Source: Psettodes erumei (taxonomy: Eukaryota > Chordata > Actinopteri > Pleuronectiformes > Psettodidae). From it: a stretch of 64,000 nt of DNA. The position numbers were made by a program, and so were the translations under genes. The notes under the pieces were generated by a model. It did not search any database, was not told the origin of the DNA, and saw only the letters and a list, made by a program, of their open reading frames with translations. Within the stretch, counting starts at the first letter, position 1; every line of letters begins with the position of its first letter. This document shows, piece after piece, positions 10,272 to 22,900 of the stretch. Location of the stretch: NCBI GenBank assembly GCA_016785225.1, contig JAFBJZ010000420.1, forward strand, positions 434,001 to 498,000, in the 5' to 3' direction.

Positions 10272-13200
10272 CTGGAAAGCAGGGGGGGGGGGGCGTGCGT
10301 TCACATGAGCAAACAAAGCACAAGAGGAAAAAAAAATGTGCAAATGTGCAAAACTGTAACACTTGAGTGCGAACTCCAGTGCGTGGTACAGGCAGTGAAA
10401 GACATTAATTAGGTGAGTGTTTCCTGAGGGGGAGGAAGGGGTTGAATTATATCTGGACTTGCATTTCTTTGAAAACACGGTCATCACGGTCCTCTGGGAA
10501 CAGCAGCACCAGGGATGTGTGTACCGTGTGGTGAGAAACGGCATTAACGTCTTTGCTAAACGTAACGCACTCCCACAGGGAAAGAGCAGGGGAGACGAAA
10601 AAAGATCTGAAATACTAACAATGCAATGGCAAATTAAATCGACACACATTTATTGTACACGTTAATACTGCGCACACAGCGTAAATGATAAATTCAGACA
10701 TCAAACTGCTTCTGAGGCATCTCGAGTTATTAAAACAAATCTGACTAGATTATTGGATTAAAAATGACCGGTTACTCACGGTGAGTGGACCTTCTTCATC
10801 ACAGTTACAACAATAAACACAAGGAAAAAAAAAAAGTTGACTAACCGTTTGGTCGCAAGTAAAAGGTTTATCGGAAAAGAGTAACTGTTGATGCCTCATA
10901 CACATCTCAGACCCCACCCCCCGCCCCGAATCCCTTTTAGTGTTGAGTACTATCATGTCAGTTGTCCATGACCGGCTAAATCTGAAACGACGAGACAAAA
11001 TCTTATTAGCAATACTTGGATCAAATCCAACAGTTCGGCTAGTTGTTGTCAATGATCGCTGTCCCGCAGCCCTTCCCCTTCCTCTCTCTGTCCTCAACAT
11101 CAGGACCACTGAGCCCTGCATAATGTTGGCCGGTGACGTTAACCAACAGCGACAGATATACATCTCTCTTTGTCTCCGTCGGGGTCTTGACAGGGTCCTT
11201 CTCCTGTCAGAGAGCAAAGCCAATCTGCCCGATTGATCAAGCGAGAGCAGCAGGGCGGGGAACGGCTGAGTGGAGGATTTCTCCGAGACTTGGGGACGGC
11301 AGAAGAGGGCCGAAGAACTGCAGCTTTGGCGCGGGCGAGCTTTAATAAAGAGCCAAGAGTAGATTGGGAAGGTGTACGAGACCTCCGGTTTCCCCACTTA
11401 TCACAGATCATCACCTTCCTCCTGCGCAGGGAGGCGTCATCTTCGATTGAAGTGACAGTTCAGGACTTTTCGCCCTTTCCGCATCCACCCCTGCACAGTC
11501 TGTTTAATGGCGTCCTTCCCACCATAAAAAAAAAAAAACAACAAACAAGCCCCTACCCTTTACTCGACTAACTCTCCCGCTCCCGGCGGCACCACATCGC
11601 AGCGCTATTTTAAGATCTTCTGACAGGTTTGATATCTTCTGCTGTGCTAACACAAAGAGGATGGGATCGATAGATGATCCGCTCCATTCATTATTAATCA
11701 GGCCAGAGAGCAAGAGGGGCGGGAAGTGCGGGAGACAGAAGGGGAAAAGGTGGGAGAGGGAGCAGAAGATCACTCGGAGAGGACAGAGGGGCGGCCGGGT
11801 GATGAAGGAGGCCGGGAAGAGAGAGAGAAAAGGGAGAGACCCGCCTCTGCCCCCCCCACCCCCCGGGGAGGGGGGCCCCCGAAAAATGCCGGGCTGCCAA
11901 GGGCTTCAGCGCACCCCGCGATCTGACGCCTGCGCGCCGCAGGAAAGACGACCCCACCACCTCCAGTGAAATACCCTTCAGCTCAACCTCTGAAGTGACG
12001 CCGGCGATAACCCCTCTCTCAAGTCATCCTACAGTTACCCTTCATAATCACTCCCTCAAAATGAGAGAACCCGTGTCTTCTGCGTGTTTTGTTCAAGTAG
12101 TCTCCAAAGGTCTGGAGAGGCAAGACAATGAAGTCGCCGTCCTTCTAATCAAATGGGTTTTCATGATAACCCAACACAGCGACCAGTGATACGATGCCGC
12201 AGCTATCCCCGTCTCAAACTCAAGACGTGCGCAAGCGTTCCACATCTCTTCAGAGCGACGAGTATTTCCACCTAAATGGTGGGTACTCAGACCACAAATT
12301 AAACAAGATCCTTCCGCAGCCGTGACTTGCTGAGAGACTTTCGGGGCTTTTCTCTCTTCCCGCAAGCGTCCCGAGCCGAACAGTGAATTGAAATGAAAGC
12401 GGACGGGGGAAGGTAATATGTAGCGCCCGTGCTGAGAATCCCCAAGATGGAGAAGAACCCTTTTACGATGCAGCGCAACCCCCCCCCACCCAACCCCCCC
12501 GCCCACACACACCACCTCCTTCTTCATCCCTTGTGTATGATTACATCTATTCCACCTGCTTGGCTGAGCTTAACGCTCCACGCTAAGACTTTGAAGTACC
12601 AACGATGCGCGCTCCGTACCTGACTCACGTCTTCCCCTGCGTAAATTTAGGATGTAAGAGCAGGAGTGAAAGTTATGTGTAAAAGGATATGGACTCCATG
12701 AGTAATACTTAATATCTTGTTTACTCAAATTTCATCATGCATGCACAAGCGGGACATGAGAACTAATGCTCCAGAAAATGCAGCTCTGCCTCTGGAAATC
12801 AGAATATATATAAATATATATATATATACAGTTATTTGCAGTCCCCTGTTTAGACAGCAGGGGGTCACGGTGTCATGCAGGCCCCCTGCATCTACTGACT
12901 GTCCCGTCGGCTCCCTGGGTAATCTCCGTGAGGCTGCGAAATCTGCCCAGCTGCAGTAATCCCAGCATATTCCCGCATCTGCGTTCGCAGTGCGGCGCAG
13001 CCCCGATGTTGTTGTCGTCGGGCTAGATGCAGATGCACCCGCTGCACGCCTGCGTTACACGAGCCAATAGGGCACAGGCGTGCTTATTACGAGGGCTTTA
13101 CAGAGGATGAGAGCGGCAGTTAATACCGCCTAACGCCACACTCGTGCGCCGTCTCTCCCGATGGGCCCCCGGACGGAAAGATGTGGGCGACGATGCGCGG

Positions 13201-14915
13201 GACCTCGTGCCTCTGCTGTGCTGATTGGCTGCCGGAGAGCCGCCGTCACCCTCCCCGACCCCCTCGGTGACGGAGGCGACCGGAATATAATGGTCGACCG
13301 TGATTATACCCTAAATTATACCCTCAGACAATTTTGGAAGAAAAGAGCTGCTACAAGGTAGATCGCATACCCGTCAGACGGGTCTGCATTGCCTTCTCTA
13401 AGTGCTCTTAATTGGCTCCCTGGCAAAACGTCTCTCTTTATCTTTACATTTCTGCACTTTAATCTCTGTTCTCCCGCTCCGGCCAATTACTCTCTCTGCT
13501 GCCTTTTTCTTAATGTCCACGTTTTCTCCCGTCCTGTGATGGAAGCGATGCTATCCGGTGCCGCTGGCGTTGTCCTGCATCTCAATGCCATCCTCCGGGG
13601 GAGAAGACTCGAGAGGACAAAGCCTTTCATCAAAAAGGTGTCCCGCTCGTTCCCTTTCCTGTGCCTGTCTTTCTCACTCATGTCTCACAGGCCCGCACGG
13701 GTCACAAACAACAGTATTTATTCTGTTTTTCCTCCTGTAAGTGTTTCTGTAATGCATGAAAGGGCCATAAACAGCTGTCCCAGACCAGAGTTTGACAGCT
13801 TCGTGAGAAACGCGGTGAAATCTTAAAAGGTAGCCTTCGGCGAAACTCTCACAATGTCGTAGCTCCTGGACCTGATTTACCTCATCTAACCTGAGATGCT
13901 TGATCTGTATGCTGGATACTCTTCGCTGGAGGCGCTGCTTCAAAACCTTTAAGTTTGTAATCTGATGTAAATGGAAAATTTTCCAGGGAGAGTGCAACAT
14001 GCCACCATGAGCTAAAGAGAAGCCGTATTACGCTGTGGATTAATCCGCCAATTATTTTTTCCATTGATGACTCAGCAGTGGAAATGTGTCTGTCGCAGTT
14101 TGCCGAAGCACCGGGGGTTGTCATCGTATTGCTGGTGTTGTTTGGAAAAACAGTCCAGAATCCCAAAATACGGAATTTACTATCACACAAGATGAGGATT
14201 AACAGCAAATCCTCACAGCTGACAAGTGGGAACCGGATGATGTTTTTGCATTCGCGTCTCGAAAATGTCTCCAAAAAAACTTGGAGACTCGTCGTTTGTA
14301 CGAGTCGATTGTGGAGTCGGCGCCCTTTGGATACTGTGACCTGGGTGACCGGTCACTGCAGCGCTGTTTACGCTGCAGCGTTAACCGAAAGGAGGCTCTC
14401 CACTCACAGATAATCTCATAACGTCATTTGCTGACAGCTGATCCGACCCGCCGGCAGCAACGTTCCTTATTCGAACTGGGGAAAGTGACGGACAGCGCGC
14501 TGACTGAGAAGACGCGACAAGCCGCTGCCAGCTGTTTTTAAACTCCGCTCTGTGCTAACGAAAAAGAAGAGGGAGGAGGGATTAAAGATTCATTAGCATC
14601 TGAGTTTAATGACACCGCGTATTAGGGTGCGCAGATGTGCGGCGTTAACGCTCGGCCCCGACGGGGCGCCGGCGGACTGAAAGAACCGGAATTTGGTTGG
14701 CTTCATTTCGGCTTATTCCCGTCCTCGCAACGCAACACCTTAATCCCACGCACGGACCTTTTTAAAATGGAAACTGCACACAAACATCTGCAGGAGAGCA
14801 ACAATATTCAGAATGATGAGTAGGGCTCCGCTCTAAATCTTAACTGGCACATGATATTGCGCCTGTGAAAACTTGTCAACAATCATGTCAGTCTCCTTCA
14901 TCACAAGCCTTTGTC

Positions 14916-14956
14916 GCTCTCTCTCTCTCTCTCTCTCTGTCTGTCTGTCTGTCTGT
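14916..14956. repeat. compound (CT)n(CTGT)n microsatellite
   Basis: A CT run passes into CTGT units, in the fgf11 interval between exons 2 and 4. Confidence 0.95.
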
Positions 14957-15140
14957 GAGGGCCTGTCCAGAGCACATAGATTATAAAATGGGGCAGGATT
15001 AAGCCAGGCTCTGTTCTTGTACCAGGCTCGGCTGTTTCCTGTTGTTACCTACAGGTAATGAGGCTGCGATTTCCGTCTTAGGCGAGGCAGCGATGGACTC
15101 GCTTGTTACAGAGCCTGGCCCGACAACCCCATCACTGCAT

Positions 15141-15142
15141 GT

Positions 15143-15182
<40 letters not shown>
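15141..15182. repeat. (GT)n microsatellite
   Basis: About 42 bases of GT with one interruption (GTATGT) near the start. Confidence 0.95.
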
Positions 15183-15183
<1 letters not shown>

Positions 15184-15605
15184 AGGTGGGATGGGGCGGC
15201 GAGGTGTGGGTGCGTGCGCGCGCGAGAGGGATTCAAGGGGAAACTGTGAGTTATTCAGGAGAGCACAACATAATGACCGCTGGCGAGCGGCAGAAGAGGC
15301 GGCGTCCGCCAGGAGATGAGGAAATAGCTGGAGGGGGCGGCTCGTAACTCTGTCAGTCACCTCAGCTTCTCCGGCGGTGACGGGGACGGGCCCGTTTTAC
15401 CGTGAACCAAATCGCTGCTCATTGGCGGCCACGCTCTTAGAGCACGGCGAACTGTCGGAAGGGTCGCGCTGCGCCACCTGCATCCCCTCCTACACCAGCA
15501 CATTAGTACATCCGACACACCGTAGAGAATAATATGGGGTCGTAAAACTCAAACATGCGTGATATTATACCAGAAGGCAGCTGCTGTCAGCTCTTTCCTG
15601 TAACT

Positions 15606-15638
15606 GTGTGTGTGTGTGTGTGTGTGCGTGAGAGAGAG
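15606..15638. repeat. (GT)n then (GA)n microsatellite
   Basis: A GT run of about 20 bases with a GCGT break, followed by a short GA run. Confidence 0.9.
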
Positions 15639-16379
15639 GAAACTCTCCGAAAGAGGTCAGCGTGGGATTCAGCACAGCTATCGACTGCTGCTGAGGAAAT
15701 CCCTTCTCCTCGCTGCTCACAGAGGCGAGGCGCCAGAGTGGAGCGCATGCTAATCAGGGGCTCACAACAGAACGGGAGATGCCGCATTTCGCTGTAATTC
15801 AACGGGTGATGCTCGCTCTCCTGTACATCTAACATGCGTTGTACGACTCACGCATCCTCCAAACCACCAGAGACATAGATGCAACATATTTACCTTGCAT
15901 CATGTATAATTTGATATAGTTTAAAGGAGTGTAGGAGTGATCTAATGGAGCTACTCTGTATGATGTGTGTATATATATATAAACTATGGACATAATGGAG
16001 AACATTTTTAAAATGTACATAATCTAATTTATTTCAGTTATTCCTGCCCCAAAGAGCTGAAAGGGGTAACTGCACACTCAGCATAGTCACTGTTACTGTA
16101 CTTATATGTACCATATGCATAATTGCATTAACTATGCAGTTACTTTTTTTTTTTTTTTTTACAGAACTGGCTAGATAAGAATGGCAGCCCCAGTAAGGTG
16201 TGACTAGTCCAGATTTGATTTAAAATTGAATAATAAACGCATATGATGCTCCGGCGCTAATCCCATGTTAGCGGCGCTACGTGGTGCTGATTGGGCTGAC
16301 CTTCATGAAAAAGATCCACCACCTGCCGCCTTCCATGGCGGCTAACGGTTAATCTGCAATTTTACAACTGCTGTCCAAG

Positions 16380-16583
16380 GTGCTGATAATTAGAATATCA
16401 TCAAAAAGTTGAATTATTTCAGTAATTCCATTCAAAAAGTGAAACTTGTACATTATATTCATGCAATGCACACAGACCGATGTATTTCCAATGTTTATTT
16501 CTTTTAATTTTGATATTTATAAGTGACAACTAATGAAAACTCCAAATTTGGTATCTCAAAAAATTAGAATATTGAAAAGGCCA
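16380..16583 (+). repeat. left terminal inverted repeat of the Tc1-like element
   Basis: The outer part, about 16385-16450 (from AATTAGAATATCATC to GTGAAACTTGTA), matches the reverse complement of 17906-17980 with few differences. The inner part (16535-16583) matches the reverse complement of 17773-17830, including the AACTCCAAATTTGGTATCTC stretch. Confidence 0.88.
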
Positions 16584-16661
16584 ATGAAAAGAAATGTTTT
16601 TTTTTTGAAATGTTGGCCAACTGAAAAGAATGAAAATGAAAAGAATGCGCATGTATAGCAC

Positions 16662-17668
16662 TCAATACTTAGTCGGGGCTCCTTTTGCCTCAATCACTGC
16701 ATTAATGCGGCGTGGCATGGACTCGATCAGTCTGTGGCACTGCTTAGGTGTTATGAGAGCCCAGGTTGCTCTGATAGTCGTCTTCAGCTCCTCTGCATTG
16801 TTGGGTCTAGCGTATTGCATCTTCCGCTTCACAATACCCCATAGATTTTCTATGGGGTTAAGGTCAGGCGAGTTTGCTGGCCAATCAAGGACAGGGATAC
16901 CATGGTCCTTGAACCAGGTACTGGTGGTTTTGGCACTGTGTGCAGGTGCCAAGTCCTGTTGAAAAGTGAAATCTGCATCTCCATAAAGTTGGTCAGCAGC
17001 AGGAAGCATGAAGTGCTCTAAAACTTCCTGGTAGACGGCTGCATTGACCTTGGACCTCAGGAAACAGAGTGGGCCAACACCGGCAGATGACATGGCACCC
17101 CACACCATCACTGACGGTGGAAACTTTACACTGGACCTCATGCAACGTGGATTCTGTGCTTCTCCGCTCTTCCTCCAGACTCTGGGTCCTTGATTTCCAA
17201 AGGAAATGCAAAATTTGCTTTCATCAGAAAACATAACTTTGGACCACTCAGCAGCAGTCCAGTCCTTTTTTGTCCTTGGCCCAGGCGAGAGGCGCTTCTT
17301 ACGCTGTTTCTTGTTCAAGAGTGGCTTGACACACGGAATGCGACAGCTGAATCCCATGTCTTTCATGCGTCTCTTCGTGGTGGTTCTTGAAGCTCTGACT
17401 CCAGCTGCAGTCCACTCTTTGTGGATCTCCCCACATTTTTGAATGGGTTTGTCGTCACAATTCTCTGCAGGGTGCGGTTATCCCTAGAGCTTGTACACTT
17501 TTTTTCTACCACATTTTTCCGTCCCTTCGCCTGTCTGTTAATGTGCTTGGACACAGAGCTCTGCGAACAGCCAGCTTCTTTAGCAATCACCTTTTGTGTC
17601 TTGCCCTCCTTGTACAAGGTGTCAATGGTCGTCTTTTGGACAACTGTTAAGTCAGAAGTCTTCCCCAT
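16662..17668 (-). pseudogene. Tc1-like transposase, frameshifted
   Basis: The frame opens at an ATG ending at 17668 with MGKTSDLTVVQKTTIDTLYK and a helix-turn-helix region (VIAKEAGCSQSSVSKHIN), the paired-like DNA-binding part of Tc1 transposases. Near 17440 a one-base loss in a G run shifts the frame, and the first part ends at 17363. The second part, up to 16662, carries the catalytic domain. It has the three acidic residues of a DD34E triad: Asp in MFSDESKF, Asp in FQQDLAPAH, and Glu in SPDLNPIENLW, with 34 residues between the last two. It ends with INAVIEAKGAPTKY. Combined length (about 335 codons) is normal for the family. It is a relic, not a functional gene, and has no role in fgf11 beyond sitting in its intron. 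Confidence 0.93.
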
Positions 17669-17772
17669 GATTGTGGAGCCTTCAGAACAAGACTGAGGAC
17701 CTTTTAAAGGCCTTTGCAGGTGTTTTGAGTTAATCAGCTGATTAGTGTGGCACCAGGTGTCTTCTATATTGA

Positions 17773-17980
17773 GCCTTTTCAGAATATTCTAATTTTCTGA
17801 GATACTGAATTTGGTGTTTTCATTAGCTGTCAGTTGTAATAATAAAAATGAAAATTAATAAACACTTGAAATATATCACTATGTGTGGAAGGAAAGTATA
17901 CTGTATACAAGTTTCACGTTTTGAATGGAATTACTGAAATAATTCAACTTTTGATGATATTCTAATTTACTGGCCAGCAC
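17773..17980 (-). repeat. right terminal inverted repeat of the Tc1-like element
   Basis: This is the partner of the repeat at 16380-16583. It keeps the outer GTGCTGGCCAGTAAATTAG end (read on the minus strand) that is shortened at the left end. Confidence 0.88.
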
Positions 17981-18232
17981 AGAACACTGCACAGTTTCTG
18001 GCGTGAAAACCAAATTTAGATCCGTAAAGGTCAGGGTGAACGTTCGCCTCATCCATTTAGACGCACTTGAAACTCAGGAAGGAAACTCCACGTGCTGAGC
18101 GACGGATCCAATCAGAAGTGTTATCTGTGGATTTTTAAACACGCCACAGATGGATGTTAGGGATGGACCAAACATTTGACTAAATATGCCCAAGGATGCC
18201 AAGGATGAGCGACGCCAGGCACGCGCACTCAC

Positions 18233-18343
18233 AGAATGAGCTGCTCTCGTCCCTCGTGCTGTCCACGGTGCCGTCAGGCTGCATCTGCAGGTAGTAGCCG
18301 TGCTGGCTGTACAGCCGGGTAACGATGCCTTTCAGCTGCGGCT
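18233..18343 (-). CDS. fgf11: fgf11 coding exon 2
   Basis: This is exactly 111 bases, the invariant length of FHF exon 2. It is preceded by an acceptor (cttgcag) and followed by GTGAGT. Read on the minus strand it opens the beta-trefoil core: (E)PQLKGIVTRLYSQHGYYLQ, then MQPDGTVDSTRDESSSF. The start matches the conserved EPQLKGIVT motif of all FHFs, and the final SSF matches FGF11 better than the DY or TY endings of FGF12 and FGF13. It begins in phase 1 (taking the G from exon 1) and ends with one base, T. The next exon should therefore start with two bases. The recognisable exon 4 starts in phase 0, so these two exons cannot be joined directly. Confidence 0.94.
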
Positions 18344-19913
18344 CTGCAAGAGAGCACAGGAGAACAACATTGCGTTTGACAGGTGCCGCGGCTCCACGTG
18401 GAGAGCAGGCGCTCACTGACTCACAGAACCTGGAAAAAAAAAAGGAGTTTCCGCCCGCCACAGAGGAGTTGGGTCGCACGCAGTGTTTTGAAGTTAGAGC
18501 AGACGATGATTGGTCTCGGATATCGAAACCGTGCAGAGGAACGCTTATCCAGCCTTAAAACACTTCACAGAACTGCAAAAGAAAAGGACGTGGCTGCTGT
18601 TGTTGTGTGTTTCTTACTGGATTTCTCTATGGAGGAGAGAGGATTTCACAATATTAACCACAAAAATGAGACTTCAGGTTTTCAGCAATCAATAACAATT
18701 TCTTAGTTATTTCCGAATTACCCAAGCCACATTGTTGGTCGAAGTCACCGAACACTGGGACTATATAGCACAATAAATGGCAGCTGCAGCAGTTGTTGCA
18801 TGCACAGCTTATGCAAACACCTCCCCGGTCTAGTAGTATTTTTAGCAGGAACTGCGGCCGCCAGGGGACGAAGTCAAGTGAGAGAGCGAGTCTGTCTCCC
18901 ACTAAATAAAAGATGCATAATCAAGGGGGCCGGGTGGTGGGGGAGAGGATGGAAGGTGAGGAGGCCGGGTGAATGTTTCATGAGCGCGAGTCCCTGCAGC
19001 CTACTTGGCGTTCATTTAAGAAACAGACGGAATCAGCCTGGCCGGGCCCACGGAAGCGACCGGCCCCCTCCTCCTCCTCAATGCAGCATTAATAAAGCAG
19101 GTGAAACATGGATGAAGGAGCAGTTTATAAAGGAGGACCGAGGGCAACGTGAGAGCGCCCCCCCCCCCGCTAAATGCCACCCGCGCCCTCCCCGGGGAGG
19201 GACCGAGGGCACTGCGCAATCTGCCCGTCGCCTTCGGGCTAGCGCGGGTGGAGGATGCGGGAATAAGATCTGCAGGACGATTTCCCAGGGGAAGTGTGCC
19301 AGGGTTGAAACATCAGTGAAGCCACGACCTACTCCCTGTTGTTGCCTGCGCGCATCTGCAGCACTCCCCCACCGTCCTCCCTCCCGTCAAAGCTGCCTGT
19401 CAAAACATTTGAGCGTCCCTGCTCTTGAAATTCCTCTTTTCTCCCTCTTTTTTCCCCCCCTGTCCCACGTCCTTCGAGTTATGTCCGCTTTCATCCCGCC
19501 TAATAACGCCACGCGTCATCCGGTCACAGCGGGGAAGCCTTTCATTACCGGTCCCCGCGGATGCAAACGAGAGAGATGAGAGAAAGAGAAAGAAAGTTGG
19601 ACGGGGAGGAAACGGTGAATGAGATGTGGCTGTCATTTCTTTGAGAGTGACGACTGTACTTGCTGGAGGAAAAAAAAAAGCATACTGAGGGGAGAAATTC
19701 AATACACGGCCCAGCGCGGCTGCAATGAAAACAGCCGTGCTCGGTGTCAGGGACGCACAAACTAATCTATTATCTTAGATCATTCTGCTAATTTGGACAT
19801 TTAGTGCACTCGTGCTTTGCTGAAACTACATTGTGAAGTCTTCGGAATTCCGAACTTGGAGGCCCTGTACATACTGTACATGCATAAATGAATATGTCTT
19901 GATAATTGATTTG

Positions 19914-19970
19914 GAGCTGCAACGATTAGTCGACAAAAACTGACTGTTGGTTTGGAAGACGTTTGACATT
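19914..19970 (+). repeat. fragment of the GCTGCAACGATTAGTCGAC interspersed repeat
   Basis: The segment GAGCTGCAACGATTAGTCGA followed by CAAAAACTGACTG matches the head of the repeat type seen at 7048-7140, with the expected orientation. It lies inside fgf11 intron 1. Confidence 0.5.
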
Positions 19971-22900
19971 TCAGACAACACCATACTAACCTGCAGACTT
20001 ATTATTATTGATTTAGATGGTTGCAGTCTTTTTTTTTTCCAAGCAACCAATCAAGAGAGAGGATCTGCAGGTAAACTGACAGTCATGACTCGATCAACGC
20101 GGGGTACGCAGCCGCATTTGCCTGTGCGACCGATAATACAAGCAGCGCTCATCGAATCCTTACAAGTGTTTGCTGAAGGAGACGAAATGACATCACCTAC
20201 CACATGTCTAATTCGATAAGGTCCGTGGGATCGCGATTTTACGACGTGTGGGACAGAAATTGTCAACAACAACATGCAAATGAAGAATACAGCGCATAAT
20301 TGTGACACTGACTCAACTGGGTGTCGTCAAACAGGAGAGAGGTGCCGCATCCCCGTGTGTATTCTGTCAACTGCCCCCCCACCCCCCACCCCCACCCCCA
20401 CCCATCACTGTCTTGACAGCATCTGTGTCTGCATAATGCATCCATACACACACACACACCATTTTATTCCCTCTCTTTGTTGTTAATGTTGCAGCGTGTC
20501 GGCGTTAAGAGCGCGAGCGCCGACACAAACTGTCACCTGAGCAACGCGGCCCTTCGCGCAGTACGTGAAAACCGGGTCACATTTGTCCTTTTGAACGAGT
20601 GAAAAATCAGCGCAGTGTCCCTTTAAACTCAAATTTTTGTGCCCGAGCCACATAAGAGTGAGCACGCTTTACAAGCCAACACGCCCCCCACCCCCCACCC
20701 CACCCCACATAAGCCCCGGAGAAGTAGACTGTCAGATAGTGACACACTGTGACAGCAGTCTACCTCTGGTTGGATTAGCAGAGCCCACAAAGTTGTTTGC
20801 ATGAGCGAAACGCCCGCGTTTGTACGGCGAGGGGGCGGCGCGTGTGCACGTGCAGCCTCTGCCGCTCCACGGGGGTAAACAGAGAAGACGACAACTCGAA
20901 GAAGAAGAAGAGCCACTGACGCAAAGGTCATGTTTACCGTCTCGGCTTTGTCGGGGCGGGCTGGTGTTCAAACAGCGAGAGCCCATTTCACGTGGCGGAG
21001 GGCCCGGGAGCAATCGCAGTTGCACGCCGAGCGAATCTCAACGAAAAAGCAAAGACGGGAGAGAGGTCCAAAAAGTGAGCTGTAGTTTAAGCAGCGGGAA
21101 CATTTTTTGTTGTTGTTGTTTTTACCCGTTCCGCATATATCAGCTCAGGACCCTCTGGATTTATCTCATCACCCTCTGGAGTTGGCAAGCGGCTTTAACA
21201 GTACTAACATTACGGAGTCCAGTGCAGTGTCAAATACAGCTACAGCTGTCAATCATTGTTATTAATGATTCTGTTACTAGATGATTAAATTGTTCTGTCT
21301 GCAAAAAATGTCCAGTGATGGAGAAAAATGCCCTTTATTCTTTGTCAGGGTCCAGCGCCACCTGTCCACCTCACTTGTTTCACTGATAATAAAAGAAAAT
21401 GAAATGAATCACCAATTGTTAATAGGGGTACAGCTTCTCAGCTGATCCACTGGTTTATAACGGAGGTAATCACTTCAGCTCGAGCTTAAAACAGAGCAGG
21501 ACTTTTATTGGAAGCTTAATAATTCAGAGGAGCCCTGGGGATTCGACATTTATGCGATGTCCCCCATGCAATTATTGAAAATGGCAATTTTTTTTTTAGC
21601 ATGTGACTGAAAAAAAAAAAGGCAAAAAAAGACTCCAAAAATAGACAGGGGTGGAGGATAGGATGCTTTTTTTCCCCTGCGGGCAAAGTATTTATTTCTT
21701 TATTTTCTCGGGCTTCCTGTAATTAGCCACGACTGTACAGGAGGTGGCTCAGCAGTTTGGTTAAAAAAAAAAAAAAAAAGAGAAGACTGCTCATAATCAT
21801 GATTAATCCAGCCATTTGTATGCCTTCATCCTGGGGGTGCGGTGCATCCCTGTCCTGTAGCTGAAAGAACAACTTTCGGGGTGAGCACCTTTGGCTGCCC
21901 CGCCGAACGTTCTCGCTACACTAGATACGGCGGGAACGCCACCGTGTGCAGACCGGGACACGCGCGGGGCGTCCGGCGGGATGGGGGGAAAAAAAAGTTC
22001 CGCCGATCCGGGTCGACGGGGTGTGGGTCAGCGGGAGCTCCCTGTCCGTTTGCGTACATCGGCACGCCAGGTGTTGTTGGCGCAACATTTTGACTCATCA
22101 TTGAGAGAGAGAGAGAGCAAGAGAGAGAGCCTGAAGGGAAGTGCTGTATACATTCTGCATTGTACTGCTGTAACGTTGTAATGTCTAAATTGAAGTTTTC
22201 ACATGGGCAGCGGAGTGGATTTGCGAATCGGCGGTAATGGGTTTCGTAAAACCGTGAGATGCGTTTCTGTTTATTAAACTGGGTATGCCTCCGCTCCCCG
22301 CGGCAGCCGCCGCAGGGCCCGCCCAGGGATGCCCCTCGTCAATTTGCATTCGCCGCTGATAATCATTTTCGAAAAAAAAAAATCACCTGGGGGGGGGAGA
22401 CTGGAGCCCGCTCCTCCGGTAAAAACCCATTCACGCAGCAATTATGTTCGTGTCTGTATAAATGAGGTCAGCGCACAGAAGAACCCGAGGTAATCACGCC
22501 GTGCATCACGGCTGCCCATCAAGGACGCTTAAACCCTGTGCCGCCACGTAATTGCTCTGAAGAAATAAGCAGCGGGTTGTGGGCTTTATCGCTAATCGGC
22601 GCGGCCGCGCAGCTTCGCCGTCGGTTCTCATCGCGCTAATGTATTTATCTGGCACGATTTGAGCTTGGTGCGGTGCTCGCCGATCTCCCTCCGGCCGGCC
22701 TCCTCTTGATAAGGTTGCAGGTAATTACTGGGGGGGGGCGCGTGGCTGAGCGGCCCATGGCGCTTTCTTCTTCGGCTCTGACCGAACCGAACCGCGGGGG
22801 GCTTTACCTCGCCTCGTATTTTCCGGACTCCCTGACTCTCCCGTCCTCTCTCTCTTTGCGAACGCATGCGCTCGACATGCATGTGTGTCGCACGCCCGCG

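Larger units (their letters stand above)
16380..17980 (-). mobile_element. decayed Tc1/mariner transposon with IR/DR-type ends
   Basis: Imperfect terminal inverted repeats of about 200 bp bound a 1.6 kb element. Each end carries two copies of an AATTAGAATAT motif: outer copies at 16388-16398 and about 17958-17970, inner copies at 16562-16572 and about 17781-17794. This is the IR/DR layout known from Sleeping Beauty-like fish Tc1 elements. Inside is a transposase frame on the minus strand, the same strand as fgf11, in which it lies. The left end is shortened relative to the right (the GGCCAGTA stretch at the right end is missing on the left) and no clean TA duplication is visible. With the transposase frameshift, this marks an old, inactive copy. 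Confidence 0.93.
10272..18232 (-). other. fgf11 interval between exons 2 and 4; exon 3 not found
   Basis: FHF genes have a 104-bp exon 3 here that encodes about 35 residues around FNLIPVGLRVV and AMNGEG. Reading the minus strand for the FNL and AMN signatures gave no match with correct context in this 7.96 kb. What is present: a decayed Tc1-like transposon (16380-17980), microsatellites at 14916-14956, 15141-15182 and 15606-15630, a poly-T at 16147-16160, and CpG-rich unique DNA at about 11.0-15.5 kb. Several open frames of 60-215 codons here have no recognisable domain and look like chance in GC-rich DNA. Confidence 0.6.

Noticed and set aside
10065..10649. 194-codon minus-strand open frame
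   Set aside because: Only its last part (10073-10271) is the real fgf11 exon 4; the rest is intron read through in the same frame, with the acceptor at 10272 marking the true start.
10620..10650. Minus-strand reading RFNLPLH, briefly like FNLIPVG of exon 3
   Set aside because: It lacks the Ile, Val and Gly that follow in the family and meets a stop within a few codons.
10750..11397. 215-codon minus-strand frame, tested as the missing exon 3
   Set aside because: No FNLIPVG, GLRVV or AMNGEG signature in any part and no fit to the 104-bp length.
18800..19579. 259-codon plus-strand open frame, the longest in the window
   Set aside because: It lies in GC-rich fgf11 intron 1, has no recognisable domain, is rich in Arg, Pro, Ser and Cys, and lacks matched splice sites; most likely a chance frame.
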